Source: Boswellia sacra
Taxonomy: Eukaryota; Streptophyta; Magnoliopsida; Sapindales; Burseraceae
DNA length: 64,000 nucleotides
Direction: 5' to 3'
NCBI GenBank assembly: GCA_013180625.2
Contig: SNVD02010475.1
Location: 310,001-374,000 of the forward strand
Shown: one piece after another, positions 35,468-48,500 of the stretch
Layout: each line of letters opens with the position of its first letter
Numbering within the stretch: position 1 is the first letter of the stretch
The notes under the pieces: generated by a model
What the model was told of the DNA's origin: nothing
The model's input: only the letters and a program-made list of their open reading frames with translations
Databases searched by the model: none
Position numbers and translations under genes: made by a program

Positions 35468-35913
35468 TGATGTAGGACAAATTAGGAATAAATTAGGGAT
35501 TTTAATTTTGATTTTAGGGATTTTAATAAATTAGGGATTTTGACTATTATTAGGGATTTTGACTTCCTAAATTGGGAGTAATCCTAATTTGAGTTATTTT
35601 CCTAATTAATAGTTTACTATTTTATTTAGGATTTAATTTTGGTATTTTCTAGTTAAACTAGGATTATGATTCTATTTTCTAATAGGATTTTATTTCCTAG
35701 TAGAACTAGGCTTTAAGGTTCTATAAATCGGAACCTTTAGTTATGTTATTTTCAGATTTGATTGTTATTGTTTTTTGATCTTTTAGTAAAAAGATTATTT
35801 CTCCCTCAATTTTCACTCTACTTCTTCCCCAAATTTCTTCTATTATTTCTCCCCTTTCTTTTGTCTACATCTCCCTCCCTTTCTGTTAATTTGAGGAACC
35901 CCGTTCCTCATCA
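35468..35913 (+). repeat. 3' LTR of the 34-kb element
   Basis: Ends CTCATCA, followed by the target repeat CTATT. Confidence 0.95.
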
Positions 35914-36039
35914 CTATTGTTCTATTTTCTTTTAAATATCATTAGTCCAACTAAGTTTTATTGATGAAAAAAAATTACAATGTTCTTTCGTTATATATGT
36001 TTAACACCATTAAAGAAATGTGTTTGGCGAACTGGGTAG

Positions 36040-37450
36040 TTAACCCAAAATGTTAGTCCTTATTTTAAAAGATCAATCCCTCTTTATAAATTTAAGACCT
36101 CCTCTACAATTATTTAATATAAGAAAACTATCGCAACAACTTTTCTCTCAAACAAGATAAATGATATGCATCACAATCATGCATCATCAACTGTCTTTGT
36201 TTGACCAATAAGTCTTCGTATTAATAATGAGTAGTACTTTTTTTACAAATTATATCCATACAAATTTATTCATACAAACTAATGTGTCATGATTTAATTG
36301 GAAGATAGATTTCAAACTTTAATTATATTAATTAACGTGGATGATATGTCAACCATTCAATAATACCAAATAAATTTGTAACAGTAAATTTGTATAAATA
36401 GTTTATGAGAGTAGTAACACTCATTAATCATTTGATATAGGACAATTACCACAACAAAATTATGCCTCTTCTACTTTGGTTTATTTCCTATGCCAGTTTT
36501 TTGTTGTCAAAATTTTTACATAAATCATCTTATAATTGCAATATTGGAGCAATACTTAGATTTACCGTCATTTCTTATGAGTGACATCTACATGTTGATG
36601 GGCATGGGCAAGAAACACAAGTTGGCTATTCCTTGATATTCTTCCATTAATTCAAGCAAACAGGTGGCACACTAGTAGGGGTGGCAATTTGGATCATGAC
36701 ACGTGAATACGATATGATTACGATACGAACATGATATACGATTAATAAATGGGTTGAATTCGTATTGAAGGTGTTCAACACGTCAACCCGTTTAATGACA
36801 CGAATAGTTAAACATATTTTGTCTATACTTAACATGGAAGCCATTTAATGATAGAGATTGTTACCTACTTACAATATATATATTATAAAACTGAAAATTT
36901 TATATTATAAAGTAAATTAATTTACAAAATAATAAATTATGATGATTTTAACAATATTTTATACGAACAATGGTTTATATTCTAAAAATAATTTTAATTG
37001 ATATAAATATATAGAATATAATATATTATACATAACTAAGTTAAATAATTAAATAAATTATGTAAATTAAATATGACACGATTATAACACGTGGGTAACA
37101 CGTTTAATAACCGTGTCGGATCTGTATTTCATGTCTTGACACGAATAATTAAATGGGTCGATACGAATGACACGAATTATCATCCCAACACACTAGGTAT
37201 ATAAATTTCAACGACATATATATTTAGCACCATTTTATTTGTTTCTATTATATCACAATTTCCTAGATTTTGATGTGTAAGGATTTGCTTTCAAAACACA
37301 ATTGCACATAAGTACCAATTGAAGTTAATGAACTTGTCTTGAAAGCTTTCACTTTCTAATACGACTTTCACCATTTTCGTCTAATATAGACATTTCAATA
37401 GAAGGAATTGACAGACGTTAACATGTGGCTGCAAACCATGAATTTTGCCA
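36040..37450. repeat. Old duplicated unit, copy 2 (with a MITE inside)
   Basis: Second copy of 33230-34010. The hAT MITE at 36676-37188 is absent from copy 1, so the duplication came first. The LTR element at 34027 sits just after copy 1. Confidence 0.65.
36676..37188. mobile_element. hAT-type MITE, 513 bp, with perfect target duplication
   Basis: The left end is TAGGGGTGGCAATTTGG. The right end (AATTATCATCCCAA) is a decayed version of its reverse. CACACTAG is exactly repeated at 36668-36675 and 37189-37196. The interior repeats ACGATAC and GACACG words. Confidence 0.92.
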
Positions 37451-37624
37451 TTAAAATCCCATCCAAGATGATTAAAGACAACTTAATTAACTTCAATTTG
37501 TATTTACGTGCAATTGTGATCGGAAGCAAATCCTTACAGATCAAAATCTGTGAAATTGTGATATGATAGAAACTAATAAAATGGGGCCAGATATATTTGT
37601 CATTGAAATTTATGCACCTAGTGA
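37191..37624. repeat. Long inverted repeat (about 135-bp arms, 155-bp spacer)
   Basis: The arms 37191-37330 and 37486-37624 are reverse complements with few differences; they share AGATTTTGAT and GTAAGGATTTGCTT in one arm and the reverse in the other. Next to each arm is a direct repeat with ATGTGGCTGCAAACCATG (37419 and 37673). Confidence 0.9.
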
Positions 37625-37778
37625 GCCACTTTCTAATGCAACTTCACAGCTTTCGTTTGGTAGAGACGTTAGCATGTGGCTGCAAACCATGAATTTTGCC
37701 ACCAAAATCCCGTCGAAGATGATTAAAGCCTCCACGTGGGGCGGCAAAACTCTTGCACCTTTTCAACTTTACTTCTAG

Positions 37779-38076
37779 AAGTCCAAGTGGACGCGTTTGG
37801 CCATTAACACATTACCAGAGCGCGTGGTCTGCCCGTCTTCTTTTACCAACGTTTAACAACAATCTAAAACATTTTTAAAAAACACCCACAACAGATCCAA
37901 AGTTGCGTAGCACTTTTTATCACTTTATGTTTGATGTCTCTTTTTATCACTACAAAACGATCCCACATGTTTGTTTAGCTTACAATACTATTTGCAAATG
38001 CATGCTTGGATTCTTTTGTGGGTCGCTGCTGTCTGCCTTCGGACCACCACGCAATACAAACACTATGTTGTTAAAC
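37779..38076. other. Noncoding spacer
   Basis: No gene; short frames here are not convincing. Confidence 0.4.
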
Positions 38077-38272
38077 TGTGGCCCGCCAAGATTTTGGTTT
38101 TTGGGGTGAAAATATTAAATTATGTTATAAAAATTTTAAATATAAAAAAATTAATTGATTAATATTTAAGATTATCAATCCTAAAAACATAGTTTTTAAG
38201 AATTTTTATCATTTCTCTAATGTTTATGTTGAAATTTTACATATTTTATATATTAAAAAAAGCAAGTCATGT

Positions 38273-38314
<42 letters not shown>

Positions 38315-38680
38315 AACTGGATTTACCTTCAATGACTAGAAATTAAGGAATTCGAAAAAAGAAAGTCAAAAAATAAAAGGAAAAATTAAGTTTTACTTAA
38401 GAGTGAGATAATAAGAATAATAAATGAATAAAAGATAATTATAATACGACCAATAAATTAGCCACTTAATAATTCATTAGTCATTTATGCGAATATAAAA
38501 ATTTTGAAAGATTTATATTAAAAATCATCACTTATTTATGATAGAATAAATTATATTTTTTGTTTCTTTTTTTGTCTGGGAAAGCCAATATGCAAAATTT
38601 TAAATAACTAATTTTAAGAACTACTTTTGGGTTGGAGGGGGTCCGGGCTTTCTCAGGCCCAAACGTAAGTTCACCCCTGA
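38077..38680 (+). mobile_element. MITE family, copy 1
   Basis: It reads GTGGCCCGCCAAGATTTTGG at the left and ends AAACGTAAGTTCACCCCTGA. Copy 2 at 40199-40896 is the same family in reverse. An (AT)n microsatellite lies inside. Target repeats are unclear. Confidence 0.72.
38279..38309. repeat. (AT)n microsatellite
   Basis: About fifteen AT units in a row. Confidence 0.97.
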
Positions 38681-38689
38681 TTTTTTATT

Positions 38690-40110
38690 AAACGATTTTC
38701 AAAATTGATTTCATAGGAATTTCTAAAAATTAGTAAATTATTGTAGCAATAAAATATTTAAGAAATAAGTAGGTAATTTCCCACTTGTTAAGAAAATTAT
38801 TGCAACAATAAAATAATTTTTAAGAATTAGAATATTAACTAAGTTACATAAAGATGAATTGTAAAATTAAGAACACTTAAAAGCATTAAAAGCATTGAAA
38901 ATGTTAAAATACGAAAAGGTAATTTAGTTAATTTTTATTATTGTTCTTATTTAGATTAAGATAGAAAATAGATGTTTTGGTTTTTTTTCAGTCAGATAAT
39001 TTTATTGGAAACTCAGTTTTATTTTAGAATTAAAATATGTTAAAATATCTAAATAATGGAAAATATGTCAAATTCAAACTTCAAATAGAAAAATAAATAA
39101 CTCTTAAAAACAAATAATAACTCGTTGTCTTCGTGGATCTTATTATCTAACTCTAAAAAACAAATTTATCATTTAAAATTTGTATTTAAATTCATGCTGC
39201 CTAGCTTAAAATCCAACAAGGTATAAAATCTAGTGTATTGGGGACAACCTGATAAGAGGGAGAGGAGCTTCAAAGAAGAGTTTTTAGAAATCGAGTCCAA
39301 CATTACAGAGAAAAGAAAATGCTTCCTTATTTGAATGGAAAAGGCTAACACTACGTTTCTTTTGTAATCCAAAAGTCTGCTTTCTATAATACACATTTTT
39401 CAATACATTTCACACTCAAGATCAATAACATATTATTTTTAAAATTCAAAATAATTCAAAATCAACCACATACTCTTAAATTCTATTGAAAACAAAAACA
39501 CAAAATTACGAAAAGAACATAAAATAAAAGTTCTTACTTTTATATGAATGAGAAACCATTTCAATGGATTTCTTCATTTTAAAGTTCTAAACTACCATTA
39601 TTGACTCTAATTATTTCTAATATTATAAAAATATTTTGCCTTTTATCTATGTTTTTCTAAAATCAACCTGCTACAACTTACTAATCAAAATAGTGATTTT
39701 TGTTATTTTATTATTAGAATAATATTATGAATATTCTTTGAAAATATATAATTACATAACTATCTCTTTTACATACGTATTTTGCAAATGTTTTATAAAC
39801 CACATAACATGTAACAAGACTTATATATCAAATTTACTAGTTTTTATTTTTTTTTAATTAAGAAAAACAAATAATTTAAGTCTTATTTTTAGACCTTGAA
39901 AACAAAAAAAAAATCATATATTATTATAAAAACAATTTCAGACCAAAGAAAAAAAAGGCACCCTTGTCAATTATAAAGGAAAAGTCACTAAAAGTTGTCT
40001 TCCGATATGAAATAAGAGTCAATATGCATAAACCTTTGTAGGTTATATGAATCAACATTACATACTTTTTCACTCACCAACCTAAAGTCCTCTAAGAGAC
40101 GACTGTTTTT
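38690..40110. other. Noncoding AT-rich stretch
   Basis: No gene or element boundary recognised. Confidence 0.45.
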
Positions 40111-40198
40111 CGGGACCCATTTTACAATTAATGGAAAACACATTTTTAACGTCTCGGGACCCATTTTACAATTAATAGAGAACACATTTTTAACATTT
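40111..40198. repeat. 44-bp tandem repeat beside a MITE
   Basis: Two units begin CGGGACCCATTTTACAATTA (40111 and 40155) and end against the MITE at 40199. Confidence 0.92.
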
Positions 40199-40896
40199 CA
40201 GGGCGGCCCTACGTTCGGCCTATGCGGGCCTGGACCCCTCCAACCCATATAAAATAATAACATACGTTTTAAAATTCTAATATAATTTAATTCTACCGTA
40301 ACTAAGGTTTAATTTTTCATACAAATCTTTTAAAATCCTCGTATTCACATAAATGGTTAGTGAATTATTAACTATCTCATTTGTTATTGATATTTTAATT
40401 ATCTTTTATTCATTTATTATTCTTATTATCTCACTCTTAAATAAAACTTATTGTTTTACTTTCTTTTTTTGAATTCCTTAGATTTTTAGATAGAGAAGAT
40501 AAACCCATTTTTTTATTCTATCTCAATCCCTCTCTTATCATGACTTGCTTTTTTCAATGCATAAAATATGAACAATTTCAATAAATTTTCCATCAAAACT
40601 GGAGAAGTGATAAAGAATTCTCAAAAATTATATTTTAGGATTATAATTTGTTTTCTTTCAATTCTTTTCATATATATTACTCAAGTAACAAATTTTTTCA
40701 TTTTTATTTTCCTGATTTAGATTAATCAATATATATTTTTTATTGCTTCATTTTCAAAATTTGTATAAGAGTTTATATTTGATTAATGATATTAACCTTA
40801 AATATTAATCCATTAATATATTTTCTCATATTTAAAATTTTTATAACATAGTTTAATGTTTTGGCCTTCCCCAAACCTAAATCCTGGGCGCCACTA
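40199..40896 (-). mobile_element. MITE family, copy 2, inverted
   Basis: On the plus strand it begins CAGGGCGGCCCTACGTTCGG and ends CCTGGGCGCCACTA. The reverse complement aligns with 38077-38680 at both ends and through ATTAAACTATGTTATAAAA-like text. Confidence 0.75.
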
Positions 40897-42493
40897 CCAA
40901 AATTATTTGTTAGAATTTCTTATATCTTTCATTTTTCAAAAGTAAAATTAATAAATTATGACTCGAATAATCAAGATATTTAAAGTGATTATGTATGAAA
41001 ATACTATTTTTTTTAAGGACTTGCCCTTTCTTTTATTAAATAGGGTTCATTTTATAAATAGCCCAAATTATAAATATCTTTTGAAAATACCATATTTCTA
41101 AAAGAAAAATTAATTATAATCAAAATTATTATAAATAATGATAAGCATCTAAAGTATTCAATAAAAATATCCAGCAGTGCCTTCAGTTCAAGAAAATATC
41201 TCAGCCTGAGATTATTTAATTATAAGCATCCAAAGCATTCAACATATGCAATTAGCCAATCCAGAACACTCAACATCTCAAAGTTACCAAACATAAAATT
41301 CTAAAGAAATAGCTACCGCAACGGTAACTAAAAGCAATATACTTTCAACTGTTTTCTATTGCTCGACAAATTGGTCCATCATAATGATAAGGTACCCCTC
41401 TAAGCTTTGAAATAAATCAGAAATCCCAAACATTTCAAAATCATCACAAAATCCCCAACCATCAAAATTACAATTAGCAGTCTGAAGGTTTTTTTTTTTT
41501 TTTTTTTTTTTGAATTCTAAGTCTCACGATTTAGCCTCCTTAAAATCTTCAAATTTAGCATATATGGTTACATATTTCAAATAAAAAAATATCTAGATAT
41601 CATATATTACATAAATAAGCTACATTTGTTCAACAGTTTAATGTGTTTTTTACAACCTAACAAAACAGCAATACAATAAAAATAAAAAGAAGGAAGAGCT
41701 TACTCATGATTTTATTCAAGTGCAAAATTCTCTTAAAATTTACTCTCAAACAGATCTTGATGCTTGCTTTCCCTCTTGATTGAACCATAAAAGAGCTTGA
41801 GCTATTACTTCATTTAACAAATGAAGCTCAGACATAGATAAAACATGTACCATTGAAACATGTTTAATAAAGCCTACTTATGATGGCCCAACTTAATTGA
41901 TGTTTATGAAAAGACAACTACGGGAGATCAGGGAGAGTACATATCCATATTATATCCATTTATGACCTGTACCTGAATAACCAAACTAAGGCAGGTGATG
42001 GGCTGTTCCACCCATAATATCAAAGAAGACCCCTCCAGGACAGAGAAGCTTCAGTGAAAGCATGACTTGTTAAGGAAAGACTAGCAGAAAAGCATTATAA
42101 CATTATATCATTCTTAGCTTTTAATCCAAATAGTATCAGATATGCCTGGTGGAGCCATGATTTAGACATTGTAAGAGCAAGCTTTTGGCTAATAAAGTAG
42201 CTTCAGCAGGAGATTATACGGCGCTTTAGCCAAAAATGCACCCACTTAAGGGACATTGCTTCTTCCAAATAAGTTACGTTTAAGGACCGCTGGTCATCTT
42301 TACACATTCTTAATTGTATATATTCCGTTGCTTATTCACTAAAATGCTTTTGTTCAAAAAGTCAAAAAATGTAGGTTTCAAGGGTGGTGAACCATTTATC
42401 TTTATAATCAGTCTGCACAATTGCGCCATAATTGAGACCTCTTAAGGATAAACAAAGTTTAGAATTGACCTCATAGAATGTAATTCACATGAT
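40897..42493. other. Stretch downstream of the lipase
   Basis: AT-rich sequence with a 22-T run near 41490. The part nearest 42493 should hold the lipase 3' untranslated region, but I cannot place its end. No other gene is seen. Confidence 0.45.
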
Positions 42494-42569
42494 TCAAGAT
42501 TCATCAGCTCCATCTTGGGCTTCTTGGGCACTTCGTGCTTCCAATATCTTTTGCATGGCATGGTAACAT
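42494..42569 (-). CDS. Lipase terminal exon
   Basis: Acceptor TTTTTCAG. The exon completes the frame with CYHAMQKILEARSAQEA and ends at TGA 42494-42496. The untranslated region lies below 42494; I could not place the polyadenylation site. Confidence 0.86.
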
Positions 42570-45500
42570 CTGAAAAATATAAATCAGGTCAAAGAAACAA
42601 TGTCTTCACAAGGGACATTTTTACTTATTCCTTTATCAAAGAAAGAATAAATGACTACGAAAGAATTTGGAGATACCTCCACGGAAGATGGTCAAGGAAC
42701 ATAGACGGTGATACAATTATATCTGTAAAATTCTCTCTCTTTGCTATAAATGCTTTGTAACTCTGTACCCTCTTTTGAGTTCTCCAGCTAGCCCACAAAG
42801 GCATGTTCAAGTTTTGTTGTTCCAGCACTATATGAATTACAAGGCCTGGTAAAAACATCTCAGTGGGATCCCCACCTGACCCACTTTCAGATCTAGGGAC
42901 AGTTTCCATAAAACGAGACACAGGATCACCCAATGTATTGACATCCGCCGCATCATGGAAAGGATTAATGAAATCATCATCATCAATTTCAATAATATTT
43001 TCTCTGGGGTTGGCCTCATTCCACAGGTAACCCTCTCTATTTGGTTCCTTGCTTCCTGGCATGAAGTTGGATTTTTAGAATAAAAACGCCCTGAAGTGGT
43101 TCAGGGCATATGATCTAACACTATCACAAGAACAAAAATATAATCATGCATTTTTTAGGAGGTAGTATAATATACAAGAGTAAAAAAAGACGACCTTTAT
43201 TGACATGTTCATACTGATCCCCATTGATGTTTGGATTTAGATCCCCAACTGTCTTGGTCTCAGAATCATATGCTGCTGAATCCCTTACGTCAACTCTAAT
43301 TTTTTCACACTGGCCTACATAGAGAAATCGACGTGCAAGTCTAAAAATCAAGGCTGTATTGGTTGTGGTATCCTGTGCCATTGCCATTAATGCAGCTGCA
43401 CGAAGCCGCAGTACCGATCCAAGTGAAAGCCGTGCAGAAAATTCATTCTTGTAAACAATGCTGCATCAGAAATTTACAATGAAAAAGGATCAATAAACTC
43501 CTAGCAAAGTAAAAAAGAGAATTTGCCTCAAAAACTTTTAGCAGCATCAGTTGTAATCAAAATCACCTGGTAATAAATTCAGTACAGGCATTTGCAACCA
43601 CCGAATCCACGCATGGAAGTGCACCATATGCATAGACATGTAAATCGGGGAATCGGCCATACAGCTGCAAAGAAAAAAATTAACGTGGAGTAATTATATT
43701 TTTTTGGTATTCAAAACACTTCTTCAGGATATGGGATGGCGGAAATGAGAAGATAGGGTACTATGACCTCTAGGCACCTCATATTTGATCAATCCTTGAC
43801 TAACTTTAAATGCATGTGTCATTACCCGTTGATCTTGAGAATAATAGACAATTAACTAGAGCAAAATATTGGGCGGGTTTTTAATTTCATTATCATTATG
43901 TCCCACAGAAGATTCAAGACTTTTTTCAAGGCTCCAACAGCCACAAAATTATGTGAAGGACAAGCAAATATATACATACAAGAATCAGCTTCAAACTCTG
44001 GAAAAAAAAGAATATTACTTATGCAAACTGCGAAATGGAAGACAAGTTTGAGTATATGTTATATTGGACTAATTAATGGCCATATTCAAATGGATACATT
44101 ATCATAAATCCTCTTTCTTAGATTTAAAAAATGTTCTAATCTCTTATCCAAAATGATCATCTTATTGAAAAATAAAAAAGAAACAGAAACTAAACAAAAG
44201 GGACTATTGTATCACTGCAAGTAAGAGAAACCATTACCCTTAGGCCGAGCAACATAGCAATCGAACCTCCCAATGAATGTCCTACTATCTGCACATTGTA
44301 ACCATCACACTCACATCCAGCTCCAAGCAGTGAGGAAAGAAAGCCAATTGAATCAGAGTCTGCAACTCAGTTCACATTACTTGTAGGTCAAAAGATATTG
44401 AAATGCAAATTACAGTCAGCAATAAAGATAAAGACTACAAGACAAAGCTTCATTGTTTATTTTAGTAATTTATAGATATGAGCCATATTAACACTTTGAA
44501 GTTAGATTCAATTTTCCCACTTAGGTTTTCCTATCCAAGGAGATATAAGGTTTATTAAATGTAGATTTCTACTTCCTATTTATTAGAAAACTTGACAATT
44601 AGCTACAAGTAAGGCCAATATTTTTCTTTGATTTGGACTTACTGAAATGATAAAGGTGTTTATATCCTGAACCTTATTTCATTTATCAACAGTTTCAGAA
44701 GCAAATCATTAATAAATTAAGTTGGTCTATCCATAATTTACATATAGATAATGCTTGTGTTATGTAAAAAGATACCATAAAATCTTATTATGATTCTCAA
44801 GCAATCATCCTTGAGACTTTAGGGGTTGACTGCAGGAGAGAAACAACAGAATTTTTGCTGCGAAAAGATAAGACATTAGTGATCTGTGGACCAGATCTCT
44901 ATGCATTCTTGTGAGCTTTAGTTAAAAAGGAAATTTTTTAATTTTTATAAGGCACAAAAATTCTATTCAAGAACAAATACAGAGAAAAGAGAACACAGAA
45001 GTGAAACAGGACCACAAGGAAAAGAACAGAAAAACAAAAACACTACATGACATGAACACTACAAACACACAACAGTCCTATCCCTTTGAATAAAGAAGAA
45101 AGGAATCCCATCAAATTGCTTAGTAATTGAAGCCCATAAAGAAGAAAAAGTAAGAGCTTATCCCAAAGCTTCTCCCAAACTTCCACCAAATCCTCCTCAA
45201 AAGTTACTTTTATTTCTTTTCATCCAAAGAACCCAGAACATAGCCAGAAAACATCTCCACAGAACAGCAGCTTTCTCTCCTCCACCAAAAACTCAGTGAT
45301 ATTCAATGAATGAAGATTCCTCTTTTTTTTTTTTGGTTACTTTTTTGGGTTCTTTATACATCTTAATTGAATGTGTAGTTGGATGGTCACTGGGGCTCTA
45401 GACAAGTATTGCTCGATTGTCTTTGTATAGGATAGTTACCCTTCCCTAGGATTTTTCTTTCGTATTGGTAGGTTGGTCCACTTATGCAACTCTCTCTTTT

Positions 45501-48500
45501 TTATATTTAATACAAACTGTGAAAAAAAAAAGAAAAAGAAGAGAAGAATGTTTCTAAACATTTCCGGGGTATGCAATTCTCACCCGGCTTGTTTCTTGAT
45601 TAAATAGTTGTGACATTCCATTTTGAATAACAATCCACCCTATTCATATGTTTCAGTTATCATCCTCTATTGGATCTAACTCCTTCTCTACTTGGTAGCA
45701 TCGGTTTTGCTTAAAATTTTACTCTTGGATTCATAAATAAGATCCTAAAAGTGATAACTATTTGCTTGTTGCTCTTGCTCTAGAACTCAAAAAGGGTACA
45801 AGTGTTTGGATCCTTGATCCTGCCATTGTTTTCTGCATGTGGATGTTGCTTTCTTTACAACTGAACCATTTTTTTTCTTCTAAAAGGGCTGTTTGGACAA
45901 CGATGCTGTTCAAATTCCTCTCATATTGCTTGTGAAAAAATAGTTTTTTTTTTTTTTTATTTTGGAAATATAGTTCAAAACCCTTAAAAATGTATCATCT
46001 AAGATCCAACAACAATTAGGCACATCATTCAATCGCAGCTCCATCATTGTCTACTACACTTGAGGATTCTATTCCTTTCAACTAAATACCACAAGTATCT
46101 TCTTCTTACCTACCAATTGCTCTTCATAAGGTAAACATGTTGAATAGAGTATTCAACAACCAAAATATTTCCTTGTCCCACTTATTTCAAAATTCTTGTT
46201 CTTTTATTTTCACCTTGTCTTATATTGTTGTTCATAGATCTCATCTTGAAGGTTTACCACCCTGTGGGAAGTATGCTATAGATGAGGAGAGAAGTAGAGT
46301 TTAAAACAAATCAAAGTTAGCATAGTACTGTTTTACTTCCTTGCAAATAAGTTATTTGTTGTCATTAGGATTTTTTTTTTTTTTTGGAAATATCAGCATG
46401 CAGTAGAAACTAGAAAGGTTGAAAGTGAAATTGGTTGCCAAAGAATATGATAAAAAGTTGGCCACTTTATCAACTAGATATAAAAGTACCTTTTGGTTAT
46501 TTACAGGAATAAGTTCAAATGGAACATCCTCCAAAATATGTTCTCATGCGGCAGTTTCAGAAGGTTTGACAGTTAAAAAAGGCTGTCTGAAATTGTGTAG
46601 TGCTAGCTCTTTTTTGGGAGATATGGTGTGAGAAAAACAATAGAGTACTCTACAAAGCTAAAGGGGATAAGAACAGTTCACTGCAGGACAAAGTCAGATT
46701 CTTTGCTTTTGTGTGGGCTTCAACTTCAAGCGAGTTCCAAGTAACCCCTCCTTTATTCACATTAATTGGGAATGGGCTTTTAGAATGATCTTTTCCAAGG
46801 GTTGTTTCTGGTTTTGGGGCTTTTTTCCCCCCCCAAAAAAAAAAGGAAAAAAAAACTGTATGTTTACACACATCGGTTGGGGGTCTTTTGTACACTTCCC
46901 ACCACCTTTAAAGGGAGAGTTGATATCAACAGTGCTTTCTATACAACCATCATGAAGAATTAGTCGGGAAGGGGCCCAACTCGGAGACAAACGGTCAAAA
47001 AAAAAAAAACTATCATGAAGAACTGATGGTTACTCAACAACCACCGTACAAGAAGAATCTTCAAGAAAGCATCTTTAATTATTAGGAAACCAAAGGAGGG
47101 AATGGGTTACGAATTCCTCTTTTGGTTCTTCAGTTTCCTTATAGTATTAAACCAAATTATTAATCTCTAAAGAGACAACAAATCTCTCCTCCAATTAAGC
47201 ATATGAAGATGAAATGATAACAATGTTAAGGACAAGAACAATGAGATGATAAGTGTAGGAAGAAAAAAAAAAATGGAACTCACCATTATCTGTAGGGTTT
47301 CCTTCAACTTGCATAAAAAGCTCCCGTGCGGCCTCAACTATGCCCAAGTGCCCATAATGCGGGAAAGATGATTCCACACTTCGCTTCAAATCAGGGTGAA
47401 TATGACCACTATCACACACAAATATAGAAATCAGTTATTAATCTCATAAATTCTAGATTAAAAATTTAACTACTTTTCATACTATTTGTTAAGAGAAGCC
47501 TGGAAGCTCATTAATCATAAAGGTAGAGAAGCAATTATATATGTTGCTATACTAATGGCAAATGAAAATGGTCTTGAATAAAGACACAACAAAATTGTGA
47601 AATTGTATTATAAGAAGCTTAGATGTCAACTTGTCTTGGTCACATAGATCTCATATCCACATATGAGCTTATATTATAGAAACACTAATTTGGCATATCT
47701 TGCTAGATAAAGAGATTGATAGCAACAATAGCAAGATCTATGTTATTTACATATTACCAATTAGTCTAAGACATGGAGCTTCTATTAAGCCGCAAATCTG
47801 ATTGACTGAACTTACGACCAGATATTGTAACACCAAGTAGACAAACATATATCATATATCAAGATGCATACAAGTGAGAAATACTAAATGTTCTTCACTT
47901 TCTTTCATTGCGTTACTGCATCAAGTTAGATTATGTTTGCATCAAATTTTAAATTTTGTCTCCACAAGCAAGGATGAAGCCAACAATTTTTCTAGAGGAA
48001 ACACCCAATAAGACAGTATAAAAATTTGTAAAATGTTCAATGAAACTGTTCTTAAGCTCATGAATTTTTACTATAAAATAATTCTAATAACTAGTACTAC
48101 TAAATATTTTTCTCTGTATGTGCAGAGTAACAGAAGTAATCATTCATCAATTAATCCCCTTAGGGTTTGATAATCTATAGTGACAATGACACTTGGTAAA
48201 ATCAAAACCATTTCATGAGCCAATACATTACCAAGTATTTGCTATAAATTTTACTCTCAACCAACATTTTTTCTTTCAACAAATCCCCAAACCCTTTCAA
48301 CCTGAAAACTTGATGCTAACTATTCTCCTAATTAAATCTGAAGTGCCATTTTCCAGCCATAATAATATTTGAAACTAAATCCAAGTCAACTTTGAAGTAA
48401 CAATCAATCAGTAGTTAGTTCCTTTCAAAATGTTACATTCACAAAAAGTGAAAAAGCAGATGAAAATAAAAAAATTGATAAATATGTACATAAGTGAATT

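Larger units (their letters stand above)
34027..35913 (+). mobile_element. Young non-autonomous LTR retrotransposon, 1.89 kb
   Basis: Two 446-bp LTRs (34027-34472, 35468-35913) differ at only a few positions. The exact five-base repeat CTATT flanks the element (34022-34026, 35914-35918). A primer site TTGATATCAGAGCGTGG follows the 5' LTR and the purine tract AAGAGGGAGAGAA precedes the 3' LTR. The 995-bp interior has a gag-like fragment but no protease, RT or integrase, so it must move in trans. LTR style (ATTAGGGATTTTGACT words) links it to the gypsy derivative at 54-56 kb. Confidence 0.95.
44360..47283 (-). other. Lipase intron holding LINE tails and a possible copia relic
   Basis: This 2.9-kb intron lies between the HYGH exon and the GHSLGG exon. 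It contains two or three pieces of LINE reverse-transcriptase C-terminal sequence in opposite orientations and a probable copia gag/protease relic at 45590-46340. I see no other gene. Confidence 0.7.

Noticed and set aside
38279..38309. Repeat tract as a CRISPR or satellite array
   Set aside because: It is a plain (AT)n microsatellite without spacers.
46352..46990. Several short frames on both strands in the lipase intron
   Set aside because: They are shadows of the LINE fragment and of A and T runs.
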